43,000 nt of DNA. It comes from Rhizobium sp. Q54. GTDB lineage: Bacteria; Pseudomonadota; Alphaproteobacteria; UBA828. The stretch spans positions 1-43,000 of the forward strand of contig CAMDDO010000019.1 of NCBI GenBank assembly GCA_945892755.1, given 5' to 3'. Positions within the stretch are counted from its first letter, which is position 1. Each line of letters begins with the position of its first letter. A program made the position numbers and the translations under genes. Below the pieces are notes generated by a model. The model did no database searches and was not told where the DNA came from. It saw only the letters and a list, made by a program, of their open reading frames with translations. This document shows positions 16,898-25,102 of the stretch, piece after piece.

Positions 16898-17680
16898 ATG
16901 GCACGGCTCGATGTGGAGCGTGTGTCCAAGCATTTCGGCGGCGTCTATGCGCTTCGCGATGTCTCGTTGCATTGCGAGTCCGGCGAAATCGTCGGCTTGA
17001 TCGGGCCAAATGGCGCGGGCAAGACCACGCTGCTCAATGTGGTCTCCGCGGCGCTTCCGGTCGACCAGGGCTCGGTCACGCTCGATGGCAAGCGGCTCGA
17101 TGGCACGGGGCCGCGCAATTGCGCGCTGATGGGAATCGGCCGCACGTTTCAGAACATCCGTCTGTTTGGCCGGCTCACGGTGCGACAGAACATTGATGTT
17201 GCATACTCCACCGCGCTGGCTCATCGAAGGGCCAGACTCAAAGATACCACGGTCGACGGTCTGCTCGAGTTCATGAGCCTGTCGGCGGCACAACATCGTC
17301 GCGCGCGCGAATTGCCCTATGGCCAACAGCGCCGGCTCGAGATTGCCCGTGCGCTCGCGCTCGCGCCGGATTTTCTATTGCTCGACGAACCGGCGGCCGG
17401 CATGAACGAGGCCGAATCTGAACGCTTGATCGGCTCGATCCGCGCGGTGCGCGATCGCAGCGGCTGCGGCATCATCGTGATCGATCACGATCTGCGCTTC
17501 ATCATGACGGTTTGCGAGCGCATCCACGTCATGCACATGGGCGAATTGATCGCGCATGGTCCGCCTGAAATTGTTCAAAAAGATCCGCGCGTCATCGAGG
17601 TATATATCGGCGGGCGCGGGCGCGCGAAAGATAGAACGCGCAAAGAAGCATCGAATGCGGAGGCTTTGGCGGCTCACTGA
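16898..17680 (+). CDS. livG: Branched-chain amino acid-type ABC transporter ATP-binding protein (LivG-like)
   Basis: A 260-residue LivG ATPase: Walker A GPNGAGKTT, the ABC signature region LPYGQQRRLEIARALALAP and Walker B FLLLDEPAAGM. The C-terminal part (EVYIGG) is LivG-like, with an Arg/Lys-rich tail. The start at 16898 follows a long G-run acting as ribosome-binding site, and homology starts at MARLDVERVSKHFGG; the upstream in-frame extension to 16802 lacks similarity and overlaps the palindrome. First gene of the second liv operon, followed after 28 bases by the binding-protein gene. Confidence 0.92.
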   Translation: MARLDVERVSKHFGGVYALRDVSLHCESGEIVGLIGPNGAGKTTLLNVVSAALPVDQGSVTLDGKRLDGTGPRNCALMGIGRTFQNIRLFGRLTVRQNIDVAYSTALAHRRARLKDTTVDGLLEFMSLSAAQHRRARELPYGQQRRLEIARALALAPDFLLLDEPAAGMNEAESERLIGSIRAVRDRSGCGIIVIDHDLRFIMTVCERIHVMHMGELIAHGPPEIVQKDPRVIEVYIGGRGRAKDRTRKEASNAEALAAH

Positions 17681-17708
17681 TCGATCGATAAACAAGGGAG
17701 ACGGAACA

Positions 17709-18908
17709 ATGGGCAAGGAATTGAAATCATGGCTCTATCGTTGTACCGCCGCGGTGGCGCTCGGCGCATTTTCGTTCGGCGCAACGGGCGCGGCCTCGGC
17801 CGCCGATGACATCACGATCGGCTATTACGTCGCCGCGACCGGCGAGCTCGCGCCCTATGACAGCGAACCCGGCGCGCGCTGTATGGTCGACATCATCAAT
17901 GACAAGGGCGGCGTGCTCGGCGGCAAGAAGTTGAAATTGATCGCCAAGGACATGAAGGGTGATCCCGCTCTGTCGGCGACCGTCGCGCAGGAATTGATCG
18001 ACGAAGGGGCGGTCGTGCTGCTCGGCCCGCCGACCGACACGACGCTGATCCCCGGCGGCCAGATCGCCGCGCAATCGCAGATCCCGGTGCTTTCGGTCGG
18101 CTCGACCCAGGTGCAATGGCCCGCGGCGGTTCCCGAGGTCGGCTACCTCGTGCCCTATGGCGACAACGCCTCGGCCTCGGCGGTGGCCGAATGGGCGATC
18201 GCCCAGGGCTACAAGACGGCCTATTTGCTGGTCAGCCACGACATTGGCAGCTATTCGCTGGTGACGCCGCAATATTTCGGCGACGCCTTCGAGCATCTTG
18301 GCGGCAAGGTGCTCGGCCAGCTCAACTGGAACTTCGGCACCAACGACTATTCCCCGCAAGTGACCGAGATCAAGAATCTCAATCCACGACCCGATGTCGT
18401 GTTCGCGGCCTGGATCATGCCTGATGGTGGTGTGTTCGCGCGCCAGATGAAGGCGGCCGGGCTCGACATGCCGATCCTCGGCACGGATGGTCTCGATGAC
18501 CCGAGTCTGATCGAGGTTGGCGGCGAGGGCGCCAATCTTGTGACGTTCGGCACGCATGGTTTCGATTCCGAGGGGTCGACGCTGAAGAGCTTCTATGACG
18601 AATGCAAGAAGCGCGACTTCACCGTGCAGAATATTTTCTTCGGTCTGGCCGGCGAGGCGGTCGAAGTGATCCGGCTCGCGATCGAGAAGGCTGGCTCGGC
18701 CGAGCCAGCGGCGATCAATGCCGCGATTAAGGAACTTGAAAACGTCAAGGGCGTGACCACCGACAGCATGACCTTCAAGGATCGCGGTGGCGTGCCACTC
18801 AAAGAGCTTGCCATCGTCGGCGTACGCGACGGCAAGCCGACCCTGATTCAGCGCATCCTGCCTAAATACGTGGCGGATGGCGCCACCAAGTGGGCGGTGA
18901 CTAAGTAG
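17709..18908 (+). CDS. livK: Periplasmic branched-chain amino acid-type substrate-binding protein (LivK-like)
   Basis: A 399-residue exported binding protein of the Peripla_BP_6 type. The signal peptide is MGKELKSWLYRCTAA then a hydrophobic stretch ending GAASAA before DDITIGYYV. The mature protein opens with the strand ITIGYYVAATGELAPYDSEP; VVLLGPPTDTTLIPG and PVLSVGSTQVQWP outline the ligand cleft. The ATG at 17709 has AGGGAG upstream (spacing about 8), so a longer in-frame opening from 17556 inside livG is rejected. It lies between livG and livF, giving gene order G-K-F-H-M. The aminotransferase at the operon end suggests that the ligand is an amino acid or amine. Confidence 0.92.
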   Translation: MGKELKSWLYRCTAAVALGAFSFGATGAASAADDITIGYYVAATGELAPYDSEPGARCMVDIINDKGGVLGGKKLKLIAKDMKGDPALSATVAQELIDEGAVVLLGPPTDTTLIPGGQIAAQSQIPVLSVGSTQVQWPAAVPEVGYLVPYGDNASASAVAEWAIAQGYKTAYLLVSHDIGSYSLVTPQYFGDAFEHLGGKVLGQLNWNFGTNDYSPQVTEIKNLNPRPDVVFAAWIMPDGGVFARQMKAAGLDMPILGTDGLDDPSLIEVGGEGANLVTFGTHGFDSEGSTLKSFYDECKKRDFTVQNIFFGLAGEAVEVIRLAIEKAGSAEPAAINAAIKELENVKGVTTDSMTFKDRGGVPLKELAIVGVRDGKPTLIQRILPKYVADGATKWAVTK

Positions 18909-18915
18909 CGCGCCC

Positions 18916-19650
18916 GTGCTCGTCATCGATCAGCTCTCGGTCTCCTACGGGGCGATCAAGGCGGTTCGAGAGGTGTCGCTTCGGGTCGAGAAGGGCGAGA
19001 TCGTCGCCCTGCTCGGCCCGAACGGCGCCGGCAAGACCAGCCTGATCTCAGCGATCATCGGTCTCGTCCCGGCCTCCGGCGGCCGGGTCGTGCTCGACGG
19101 CGTGGACATCACGCGCCGCCGCACCGAGGACATCGTCCGCCTCGGCGCGACCGTGACTCCCGAAGGGCGTCATATTTTCGCCGATCTGTCGGTCGGCCAG
19201 AACCTCCGGCTCGGCGCGGCGACGCGGCGCGATCGCGATGGTATCGCGGCCGACACCGAGCGCATGCTCGCGATGTTTCCGATCCTCCGGGAGCGGTTTG
19301 CAAGCCGGGCGCAGACACTCTCGGGCGGCGAACAGCAGCAGCTTGCCATCGCGCGCTCGATGATGTCGCGGCCGAAGCTCCTGATGCTCGACGAGCCTTC
19401 GCTAGGGCTCGCGCCCAAGCTGGTCGAGCAAATCTTCGGCCTGATCACCGAGCTTCGGACCCAAGGCCTGACCCTCTTGGTGGTCGAGCAGAACGCCTAT
19501 GACGCGCTTGCCATGGCCGACCGTGCCTACATCATGAATTCGGGACGCCTGCAATTCTCCGGTCGCTCGGAAGAATTGCTTGCCTCCGATGACCTGATGG
19601 AGCTCTACCTCGGCACGGGCACCGGCGTTCATGCCGGCGCGGCAAGCTAA
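18916..19650 (+). CDS. livF: Branched-chain amino acid-type ABC transporter ATP-binding protein (LivF-like)
   Basis: A 244-residue LivF ATPase starting with GTG at 18916, seven bases after the binding-protein stop. Walker A is GPNGAGKTS, the signature is LSGGEQQQLAIARSMM and Walker B LLMLDEPSLGLAP. The H-loop region is LLVVEQNAYDAL. It pairs with the LivG above. The C-terminal GTGTGVHAGAAS is short and variable. Followed after nine bases by livH. No other start codon gives a better fit to the family N-terminus (LVIDQLSVSYGAIKAV). Confidence 0.92.
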   Translation: MLVIDQLSVSYGAIKAVREVSLRVEKGEIVALLGPNGAGKTSLISAIIGLVPASGGRVVLDGVDITRRRTEDIVRLGATVTPEGRHIFADLSVGQNLRLGAATRRDRDGIAADTERMLAMFPILRERFASRAQTLSGGEQQQLAIARSMMSRPKLLMLDEPSLGLAPKLVEQIFGLITELRTQGLTLLVVEQNAYDALAMADRAYIMNSGRLQFSGRSEELLASDDLMELYLGTGTGVHAGAAS

Positions 19651-19659
19651 AGGTCCGGT

Positions 19660-20565
19660 ATGGATTATGTGATCCAACAGGTTCTCAACGCCGCCTCGAT
19701 CGGCGGTGAATATGCGCTGCTCGCGCTTGGTCTTGCCATCGTGTTCAGCGTCATGGGGCTGGTGAATTTCGCGCATGGCGAGCTCATCACGATCTCTGGT
19801 TTCACGATGTACGCGATTTTCATTTTCGCGGCTCCGACCTCGGCCTGGGGCCTGCTGCCGGTCGGGATCATCGCGGCGATTGCTGCCGCAGTGGTGTTCG
19901 AGCGCGTCGCTTTTCGCCCGGTGCGGAACGCGCCCGCGACGACCGGGCTCCTAACGGCGTTCGGCCTCTCGATCGTGGTCAAGAATTTTTTCGTCTCGGT
20001 GGTCGGCGCGACACGTCCGCGTGCCGTGCCAACGCCGGATTGGTTGTCGAGCCATATCGAGATCGGCGCGGTCCACATCCAGACGCTCCAATTGCTTGAG
20101 GCGGCGGTCACGGCGGTTGCCCTTATGGCGCTGCTCGCGCTCCTCCGCGGCACCAATATCGGCCTCGCCATGCGTGCCGCCGCGAAGGACTTCAACACGG
20201 TACGCCTGATGGGCATTCGTGCTAATCAGGTCGTGCTGGCGGCCTTCGTGATCTCGGGCCTGCTCGCGGGCCTGGCGGCGGTCTTCATCATGGCGCGGCG
20301 TGGCGCGGTCGATCCTTTCATGGGTTTCACGCCGGTGCTGAAGGCGTTCGTCGCGGCCGTGCTTGGCGGCTTTGGCAGCCTCGGTGGCGCGGTGGTTGGT
20401 GGCCTCGCGCTCGGCGCCGCCGAGGTGTTGTTCCAGATCATCCTGCCCGAAAGTATCGCGGGTTATCGTGACGCCTTCGTCTTCCTCTTCGTCGGTGGTG
20501 TTCTGATTCTCCGCCCGCAAGGTCTGTTCGGGCGCAAACACCAGTTCGGAGACAAAGAAGGATGA
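19660..20565 (+). CDS. livH: Branched-chain amino acid-type ABC transporter permease (LivH-like)
   Basis: A 301-residue LivH permease with the hallmark GLVNFAHGELITISGFTMY near residue 31 and the coupling-loop region MRAAAKDFNTVRLMGIRAN near residue 170. About eight membrane segments. The end RPQGLFGRKHQFGDKEG is usual for the family. An AAAGGT ribosome-binding site precedes the ATG. Its stop overlaps the livM start as ATGA (20562-20565), so the two permeases are translationally coupled. Confidence 0.93.
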   Translation: MDYVIQQVLNAASIGGEYALLALGLAIVFSVMGLVNFAHGELITISGFTMYAIFIFAAPTSAWGLLPVGIIAAIAAAVVFERVAFRPVRNAPATTGLLTAFGLSIVVKNFFVSVVGATRPRAVPTPDWLSSHIEIGAVHIQTLQLLEAAVTAVALMALLALLRGTNIGLAMRAAAKDFNTVRLMGIRANQVVLAAFVISGLLAGLAAVFIMARRGAVDPFMGFTPVLKAFVAAVLGGFGSLGGAVVGGLALGAAEVLFQIILPESIAGYRDAFVFLFVGGVLILRPQGLFGRKHQFGDKEG

Positions 20566-21650
20566 CGGCGCTCTTGTCTCAGCTGGGCCTCGGCCGGCAG
20601 TCGCTGTTCGGCAGCCTGATGCTCGCCGCGCTGGTGGTGCTGATCGGCCTGATCGTGATGGCGGTGGCGGAGAAAGCCCAAATCCGCGTCGCCAATGTCT
20701 TCTTTGTCAATCTGATCCTGGTCTTCGGCCTGCAGATCACGATGGGCAACTCGAACGTCGCCAATCTCGGCCATATCACGTTCACGGGCGTGGCCGCCTA
20801 CGTCGTCGGGATTTTGGTTTTGCCGCTCGCGATCAAGGCGACGGGGATCCCCAATGCACCCTTTGGCCTCGCGGAAGTCCTGATTCATTTCGTGCCGGCG
20901 GCGATGATCGCCGTGGTCTTCTCGACCGCGCTTGCCTTCATCACCGGTCTGGTTCTGACGCGGCAAACCGGCATCGCCTATACGATCGCGACCCTGGCCT
21001 TGCTCGTCATCGTGCACACGGTGTTGACCAATTGGGTCGATCTCACGCGCGGCCCCATTGCGATGTATGGCATCCCGATCAGGGCCAATACGGTCTCGCT
21101 CATGCTGATCGCGGGCGCCTGCGCCATTGTCGCCCGGCTGTTCCGTGATTCACGCTGGGGCCTTCAGCTTCGCGCCAGCGGCGAAGACGTACTGGGAGCG
21201 GAAGCGAGCGGGGTTTCGGTTCGAACGCTCAGGCTTGTGGCTTGGACGCTGTCAGGCTTCGTGCTCTCGATCGGCGGCGTCATGTACGCCTATATGGTCG
21301 GCACGATCAATCCGAAGAGCTTCTATTTCGACGCGGTCTTTCTCACCTTGGCGATGCTGATTCTCGGCGGAATGCGTTCGGTCTCCGGTGCCGTGGTCGG
21401 TGCCGTTATTGTCACCCTCGGCACCGAGCTGATGCGCTGGCTCGAAGGTGCCCCGGTGATTTTCGGCGGCAAAATGCCGCAAATCTTCGGCCTGACCGGT
21501 TTCTTCCTCGGCGTCGTGATTGTATTGTTCATGGCGCTCAGGCCCGATGGCCTGGTCGGCGATGAGGAACTCGACGAGATGGCACGGCGGCTCTGGCGCG
21601 AGCGTCGGACCAAAGGCGCCAAGGAGCAAGCCCAAGAGAGCGAAACCTAG
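20562..21650 (+). CDS. livM: Branched-chain amino acid-type ABC transporter permease (LivM-like)
   Basis: A 362-residue LivM permease. The family region ITMGNSNVANLGHITFTGV lies near residues 64-82, and the coupling loop SRWGLQLRASGEDVLGAEAS near 197-216. It differs from the first LivM of the window in having an N-terminal extension and a C-terminal charged tail (LWRERRTKGAKEQAQESET). It is coupled to livH by an ATGA overlap and followed after 52 bases by a class III aminotransferase gene with its own strong ribosome-binding site, so that enzyme probably belongs to the same transcript. Confidence 0.92.
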   Translation: MTALLSQLGLGRQSLFGSLMLAALVVLIGLIVMAVAEKAQIRVANVFFVNLILVFGLQITMGNSNVANLGHITFTGVAAYVVGILVLPLAIKATGIPNAPFGLAEVLIHFVPAAMIAVVFSTALAFITGLVLTRQTGIAYTIATLALLVIVHTVLTNWVDLTRGPIAMYGIPIRANTVSLMLIAGACAIVARLFRDSRWGLQLRASGEDVLGAEASGVSVRTLRLVAWTLSGFVLSIGGVMYAYMVGTINPKSFYFDAVFLTLAMLILGGMRSVSGAVVGAVIVTLGTELMRWLEGAPVIFGGKMPQIFGLTGFFLGVVIVLFMALRPDGLVGDEELDEMARRLWRERRTKGAKEQAQESET

Positions 21651-21702
21651 GGTCAGCGGCGGCGCCGCACCCAAATTCAGACTTGGACAAAGGGAGTTCA
21701 TC

Positions 21703-23055
21703 ATGGAGCACGGACGTAACATCGACGCGTTGGCCGCGGATGCAATCGACCACTACATGTTCGGGCTGGCGCGCATGGAAGACATCCGCCGCGACGGCCC
21801 GCTGATTTACACCGAGGGCAAAGGCCTCGAGGTGAAGGACGCCGCCGGCAAGTCCTATCTCGACATGATGAGCATGCAGACGCGGGCGACCTCGCTCGGC
21901 TTCGGCAATGAGGAGATCGCCAAGGCGATCTACGATCAGCTGTGCAAGCTGCACTATGCGGGCTGCTTCGCGAACGTCGCGGACACCACGATCCGGCTTT
22001 CGGTCGAGATCGCCAAGCGCGCGCCCAAGGGCATGACCCACACCTGCTATGGTGGCTCGGGCTCAGAAGCGAACGAGCTCGCGTTCAAGGCGGCCAAGCA
22101 ATACCACCACGCCACGGGCAGGAAGCCGCGCGCCTACAAGATCATCGCGCGTTGGAACGCCTATCACGGCGCCACCATGGGCGCGCAGGCGGCGACCGAT
22201 TCGCTCGGCACGCGCCACGCCAGCGAACCCGGCGTGCCCGGCTATAGCCATGTGCCCGCGCCGCTCAACTATCGCAATCCGTTCGGCATGGAGCAGCGCA
22301 AGTACTACGATTTCTGCATTGACTATCTCGAGCAGCAGATCCTGCACGAGGGTCCCGACTACGTCGCCGCGTTCATCGGCGAGCCGATCATGCAGACGTT
22401 CGGCGTGCAGGTGCCGCCCGACGATTATTGGCCGCGCGTGCGCGAAATTTGCGACAAGTACAACGTGCTCCTGATCGCCGACGAAGTGATCTCCGGCTTC
22501 GGGCGCACCGGCAAATGGTTCGCCATGCAGCACTGGGGTGTCACGCCCGACATCATCACCTTCGCCAAAGCGGTAACCGCCGGCTACTTTCCGCTCGGCG
22601 GAATCCTCGTCAAGAAGGAGATCGCCGAGGCGATCCCTCATTTCCTGCACATCCAGACCTATCAAGGCCATCCGGGCGGGTGCGCCGCGGCGCTCAAGAC
22701 CATCGAGATTCTCGAGCGCGACAAGCTGGTCGAGAAAAGCCTCAGCAACGGTGCCTATTTCCTCGACAAGATGAAGCGCCTCGACAACCTCGCGATCGTC
22801 GGCGAGACGCGCGGGCTCGGCCTCTGGACGGCGATCGACTTCACCTCGAACAAGAAGACCCGCGCCACGTTACAGCAGGAGCAGGTCGGCAAGATCGCGA
22901 AGCGCATGCGTCAGCACGGCGTGCTCGCCGGCCAGAACGTCTATGGCATCGAGCTCGCGCCCGGCCTGATCGCGACTCAGAGCCAGCTCGACCGCTGCGT
23001 AGACGTTGCCGAACAATCGATCAAGGAGGTCATGAAGGAGGAGCGTCTCGGTTGA
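21703..23055 (+). CDS. Class III pyridoxal-phosphate aminotransferase (omega-transaminase type)
   Basis: A 450-residue fold-type I aminotransferase. PLP-site residues are visible: GGSGSEANELAFKAA (phosphate cup, from 117), Asp260 in LLIADEVISGFGRTGKW binding the pyridine nitrogen, and the Schiff-base Lys289 in DIITFAKAVTAGYFPLGG. The family moves amino groups from omega-amino acids, amines, taurine or diamines to pyruvate or 2-oxoglutarate; the exact donor is not readable. The start at 21703 has AGGGAG six bases upstream. Last gene of the second liv operon. The stop codon lies in the loop of a perfect hairpin. Confidence 0.92.
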   Translation: MEHGRNIDALAADAIDHYMFGLARMEDIRRDGPLIYTEGKGLEVKDAAGKSYLDMMSMQTRATSLGFGNEEIAKAIYDQLCKLHYAGCFANVADTTIRLSVEIAKRAPKGMTHTCYGGSGSEANELAFKAAKQYHHATGRKPRAYKIIARWNAYHGATMGAQAATDSLGTRHASEPGVPGYSHVPAPLNYRNPFGMEQRKYYDFCIDYLEQQILHEGPDYVAAFIGEPIMQTFGVQVPPDDYWPRVREICDKYNVLLIADEVISGFGRTGKWFAMQHWGVTPDIITFAKAVTAGYFPLGGILVKKEIAEAIPHFLHIQTYQGHPGGCAAALKTIEILERDKLVEKSLSNGAYFLDKMKRLDNLAIVGETRGLGLWTAIDFTSNKKTRATLQQEQVGKIAKRMRQHGVLAGQNVYGIELAPGLIATQSQLDRCVDVAEQSIKEVMKEERLG

Positions 23056-23065
23056 GCCGAGACGC
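23043..23065 (+). terminator. Perfect 9-bp hairpin enclosing the aminotransferase stop codon
   Basis: GCGTCTCGG (23043-23051) and CCGAGACGC (23057-23065) pair perfectly around the five-base loop TTGAG, which contains the TGA stop. A second small dyad, TCGACC/GGTCGA, follows at 23089-23104. Both lie between convergent genes. No T-tract follows, so this is a terminator or 3'-end stabilising structure without the classical U-run. Confidence 0.5.
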
Positions 23066-23125
23066 CGTCGCCCTCAAAGCGTCGCCCGTCGACCCGCCGG
23101 TCGAAAGCGTGAGCGGCCCGCCGGC

Positions 23126-24025
23126 TCAGGCGTCGAGCAGGTCGCCGATCTTGGTGCCGCACCAGCCTTGCTCGCGAAGGCGCCAATAGCTGTCCATCAG
23201 CTGGCTCGTCACCATGCCTGGCGCGCCGTTCCCGAGCGGCTTGTCATCGACCGCGGTGATCGGCATGACGCCGCCCGCCGAAGACGTGGCGAAAGCCTCG
23301 TCGGCGCCGCGCAGCTCATCGGGGTGGACCTTGCGGGTTTCGCACCGAATGCCGGCCATGCCGCACAGCTCGATCACGGACTTGCGCGACATGCCGAGCA
23401 GGCAGTTCGCGTCCGGGGTCGCGCACACGCCGTTCTTGACGATCCAGACGTTGAAGCCGGGGCCTTCGGCCACATTGCCGTCGGGGCCGCACAGCACGGC
23501 GTCGTCGCGGCCTGCCTCATAGGCTTGGTATTGCGCCTGGATCAGGTCGCCCCAATGGAAATTCTTGAAGCGTGCGTCGACCGCCTTGCTCGAGACGCGC
23601 TCGACGCTGGCCATGTGGACGTTGACGCCGCTCTTGCTCTTCTTGGGGCCCCAGAGCCAAACATAGGGCACGACGTAACAGGCGAACTGGTTTTCGCAAA
23701 GCCGCGGGTCGCGCGAGCCTTCGGCATATTTGCCGCGGGTGACGTGCATGTGGATGAAGCCGCCGTCCTCGCAGCGGGCTTTGCGGGTGCATTCGGCAAG
23801 CAGCTTGGCGGTCTCGGCCTTGGAATAGGGGTTTTTCAGATGAAACCCGGCGCAAGACGCCGCGAAACGCTCCAAGTGCTCATCGAGCTTGAAGATGTAG
23901 CCCTGCCACGACGTGGTGACGTCATAGACCACATCGCTGTGCAGGAAGCCCGTGTCGAAAATGGACATCTTGGCGTCGTCGAGCGAAACGAACTCGCCGT
24001 TAATATGTACGCAGCCGGCAGACAT
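23126..24025 (-). CDS. Class IV aminotransferase, (R)-amine transaminase-like
   Basis: A 299-residue fold-type IV PLP enzyme. Numbering from the ATG at 24025 (GGAGG five bases upstream), the Schiff-base lysine is Lys154 in RFKNFHWGDL and the cofactor Glu187 is in AEGPGFNVW. The blocks SIFDTGFLHSDVVYDV, FKNFHWGDL, SSAGGVMPITAVDDKPLGNG and VTSQLMDSYWRL match, from memory, Arthrobacter-type (R)-selective amine:pyruvate transaminases more closely than IlvE. It lacks an obvious branched-chain signature. Convergent to the class III enzyme and divergent from the SDR gene. D-amino acid transaminase or IlvE activity remains possible. A GTG at 24031 would add two residues. Confidence 0.87.
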   Translation of the reverse strand: MSAGCVHINGEFVSLDDAKMSIFDTGFLHSDVVYDVTTSWQGYIFKLDEHLERFAASCAGFHLKNPYSKAETAKLLAECTRKARCEDGGFIHMHVTRGKYAEGSRDPRLCENQFACYVVPYVWLWGPKKSKSGVNVHMASVERVSSKAVDARFKNFHWGDLIQAQYQAYEAGRDDAVLCGPDGNVAEGPGFNVWIVKNGVCATPDANCLLGMSRKSVIELCGMAGIRCETRKVHPDELRGADEAFATSSAGGVMPITAVDDKPLGNGAPGMVTSQLMDSYWRLREQGWCGTKIGDLLDA

Positions 24026-24249
24026 CTGCACCTCCCTCTTTGTACGGCGTTAGTTCCCTAGCCTGATCCGTCTTTCTTTGGTAGGCAACGAGATATGATC
24101 GGCGCGGCCGCAATTTCTTGGGCTCGCCGCACGCGGCCGATCGGCACGGGGCAGGGGTCCGCGAGCGGCGCGCCCGCGCGCGACGCAAGGTCCTCCGGTG
24201 CAACCGATCAGCCTTGGTCGGAATAGGTGCGGGCAGCAAGGAGCCGGAC
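24026..24249. other. Divergent intergenic region between class IV aminotransferase and SDR genes
   Basis: This 224-base gap is the longest in the window. It holds the GGAGG site of the aminotransferase at its left end, the AAGGAG site of the SDR at its right end, and a 7-bp inverted repeat GATCGGC/GCCGATC (24097-24103 and 24136-24142) next to a GCGGCCGC palindrome. I see no convincing promoter and no coding potential. Confidence 0.3.
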
Positions 24250-25017
24250 ATGGTCGCGAGCAACATCAGTTTCGAATTCAGGGGCAATGCCGCTTTGGTG
24301 GCGGGCGCTGGCGGCGGCATGGGGCTTGCCATCGCAAACGCGCTGATCAAGGCGGGTGGCGATGTGATGCTGGTCGATATCAAGCCGAAGCCCGAAGGCA
24401 TCGAGAGCGGGCCGGGTCGGCATCATTACGTCCAGGGCGATTTGACCGACGACGCCCTGATCAAGCGCGCGGTCGGCGAGACCGTGACACGATTCGGCGG
24501 GCTCGATTTGCTGGCCAATACGGTCGGCGTGCTCTGGCTCGGCCGCGATACCTCCGCCGTCGATATTGATCTCGGCGTGTGGGATCAAGTCATGGCGATC
24601 AATCTGAAATCCATGGTGCTGACCGCGCGTCACGCCGTGCCCGAGATGAAGAAGCGCGGCAAGGGCGCGATGGTTCATGTCTCGTCGATCCAGGCGCTGC
24701 GTGGCGACACCAAGGTGCAGGAGGCCTATGGCGCCTCCAAGGGCGCGATCCGCTCGCTCTCGAAGTCGCTCGCCATGCAGTTCGCGGCCGAGAGCATCCG
24801 TTCGAATTGCATTCTGCCGGGCTTCATCCACACGCCGATGCAAGCGCGACTCGACGATCCGGCGGTCAAGGCGAAGTTCGCCGAGTTCGTGCCGCTGCGC
24901 CGCGTTGGCACGGCCGAAGAGGTCGCCGCGCTCGCGCTATATTTGCTTTCGGACGCCGCCGGCTTCGTGACCGGCGCCGAGTTCGTCATCGATGGCGGCC
25001 GTACCGCGCTGCCCTGA
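24250..25017 (+). CDS. Short-chain dehydrogenase/reductase (classical SDR)
   Basis: A 255-residue NAD(P)-dependent oxidoreductase. The nucleotide-binding glycine motif is GAGGGMG (19-25), the catalytic Ser lies in HVSSIQAL (145/146), Tyr160 and Lys164 form YGASK, and Asn118 in MAINLKS completes the tetrad. The usual NNAG is replaced by ANTVG. Asp43 in LVDIKPK after beta-2 favours NAD(H). The start at 24250 has AAGGAG seven bases upstream, so a longer opening from 24118 is rejected. It probably oxidises or reduces a hydroxy/keto intermediate such as a product of the adjacent transaminases. Confidence 0.9.
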   Translation: MVASNISFEFRGNAALVAGAGGGMGLAIANALIKAGGDVMLVDIKPKPEGIESGPGRHHYVQGDLTDDALIKRAVGETVTRFGGLDLLANTVGVLWLGRDTSAVDIDLGVWDQVMAINLKSMVLTARHAVPEMKKRGKGAMVHVSSIQALRGDTKVQEAYGASKGAIRSLSKSLAMQFAAESIRSNCILPGFIHTPMQARLDDPAVKAKFAEFVPLRRVGTAEEVAALALYLLSDAAGFVTGAEFVIDGGRTALP

Positions 25018-25102
25018 ACCGTTCGCCGGGTGGCCGAGAAAGGGCCGCTCATTTCGCGCGCGGCTTGAGCACGATTCGCCGATCGCGGGCTATGCACAAC
25101 CG

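Noticed and set aside
17727-18926. Minus-strand open frame of 399 codons opposite livK
   Set aside because: livK has signal peptide, ribosome-binding site and family motifs; the reverse frame has none.
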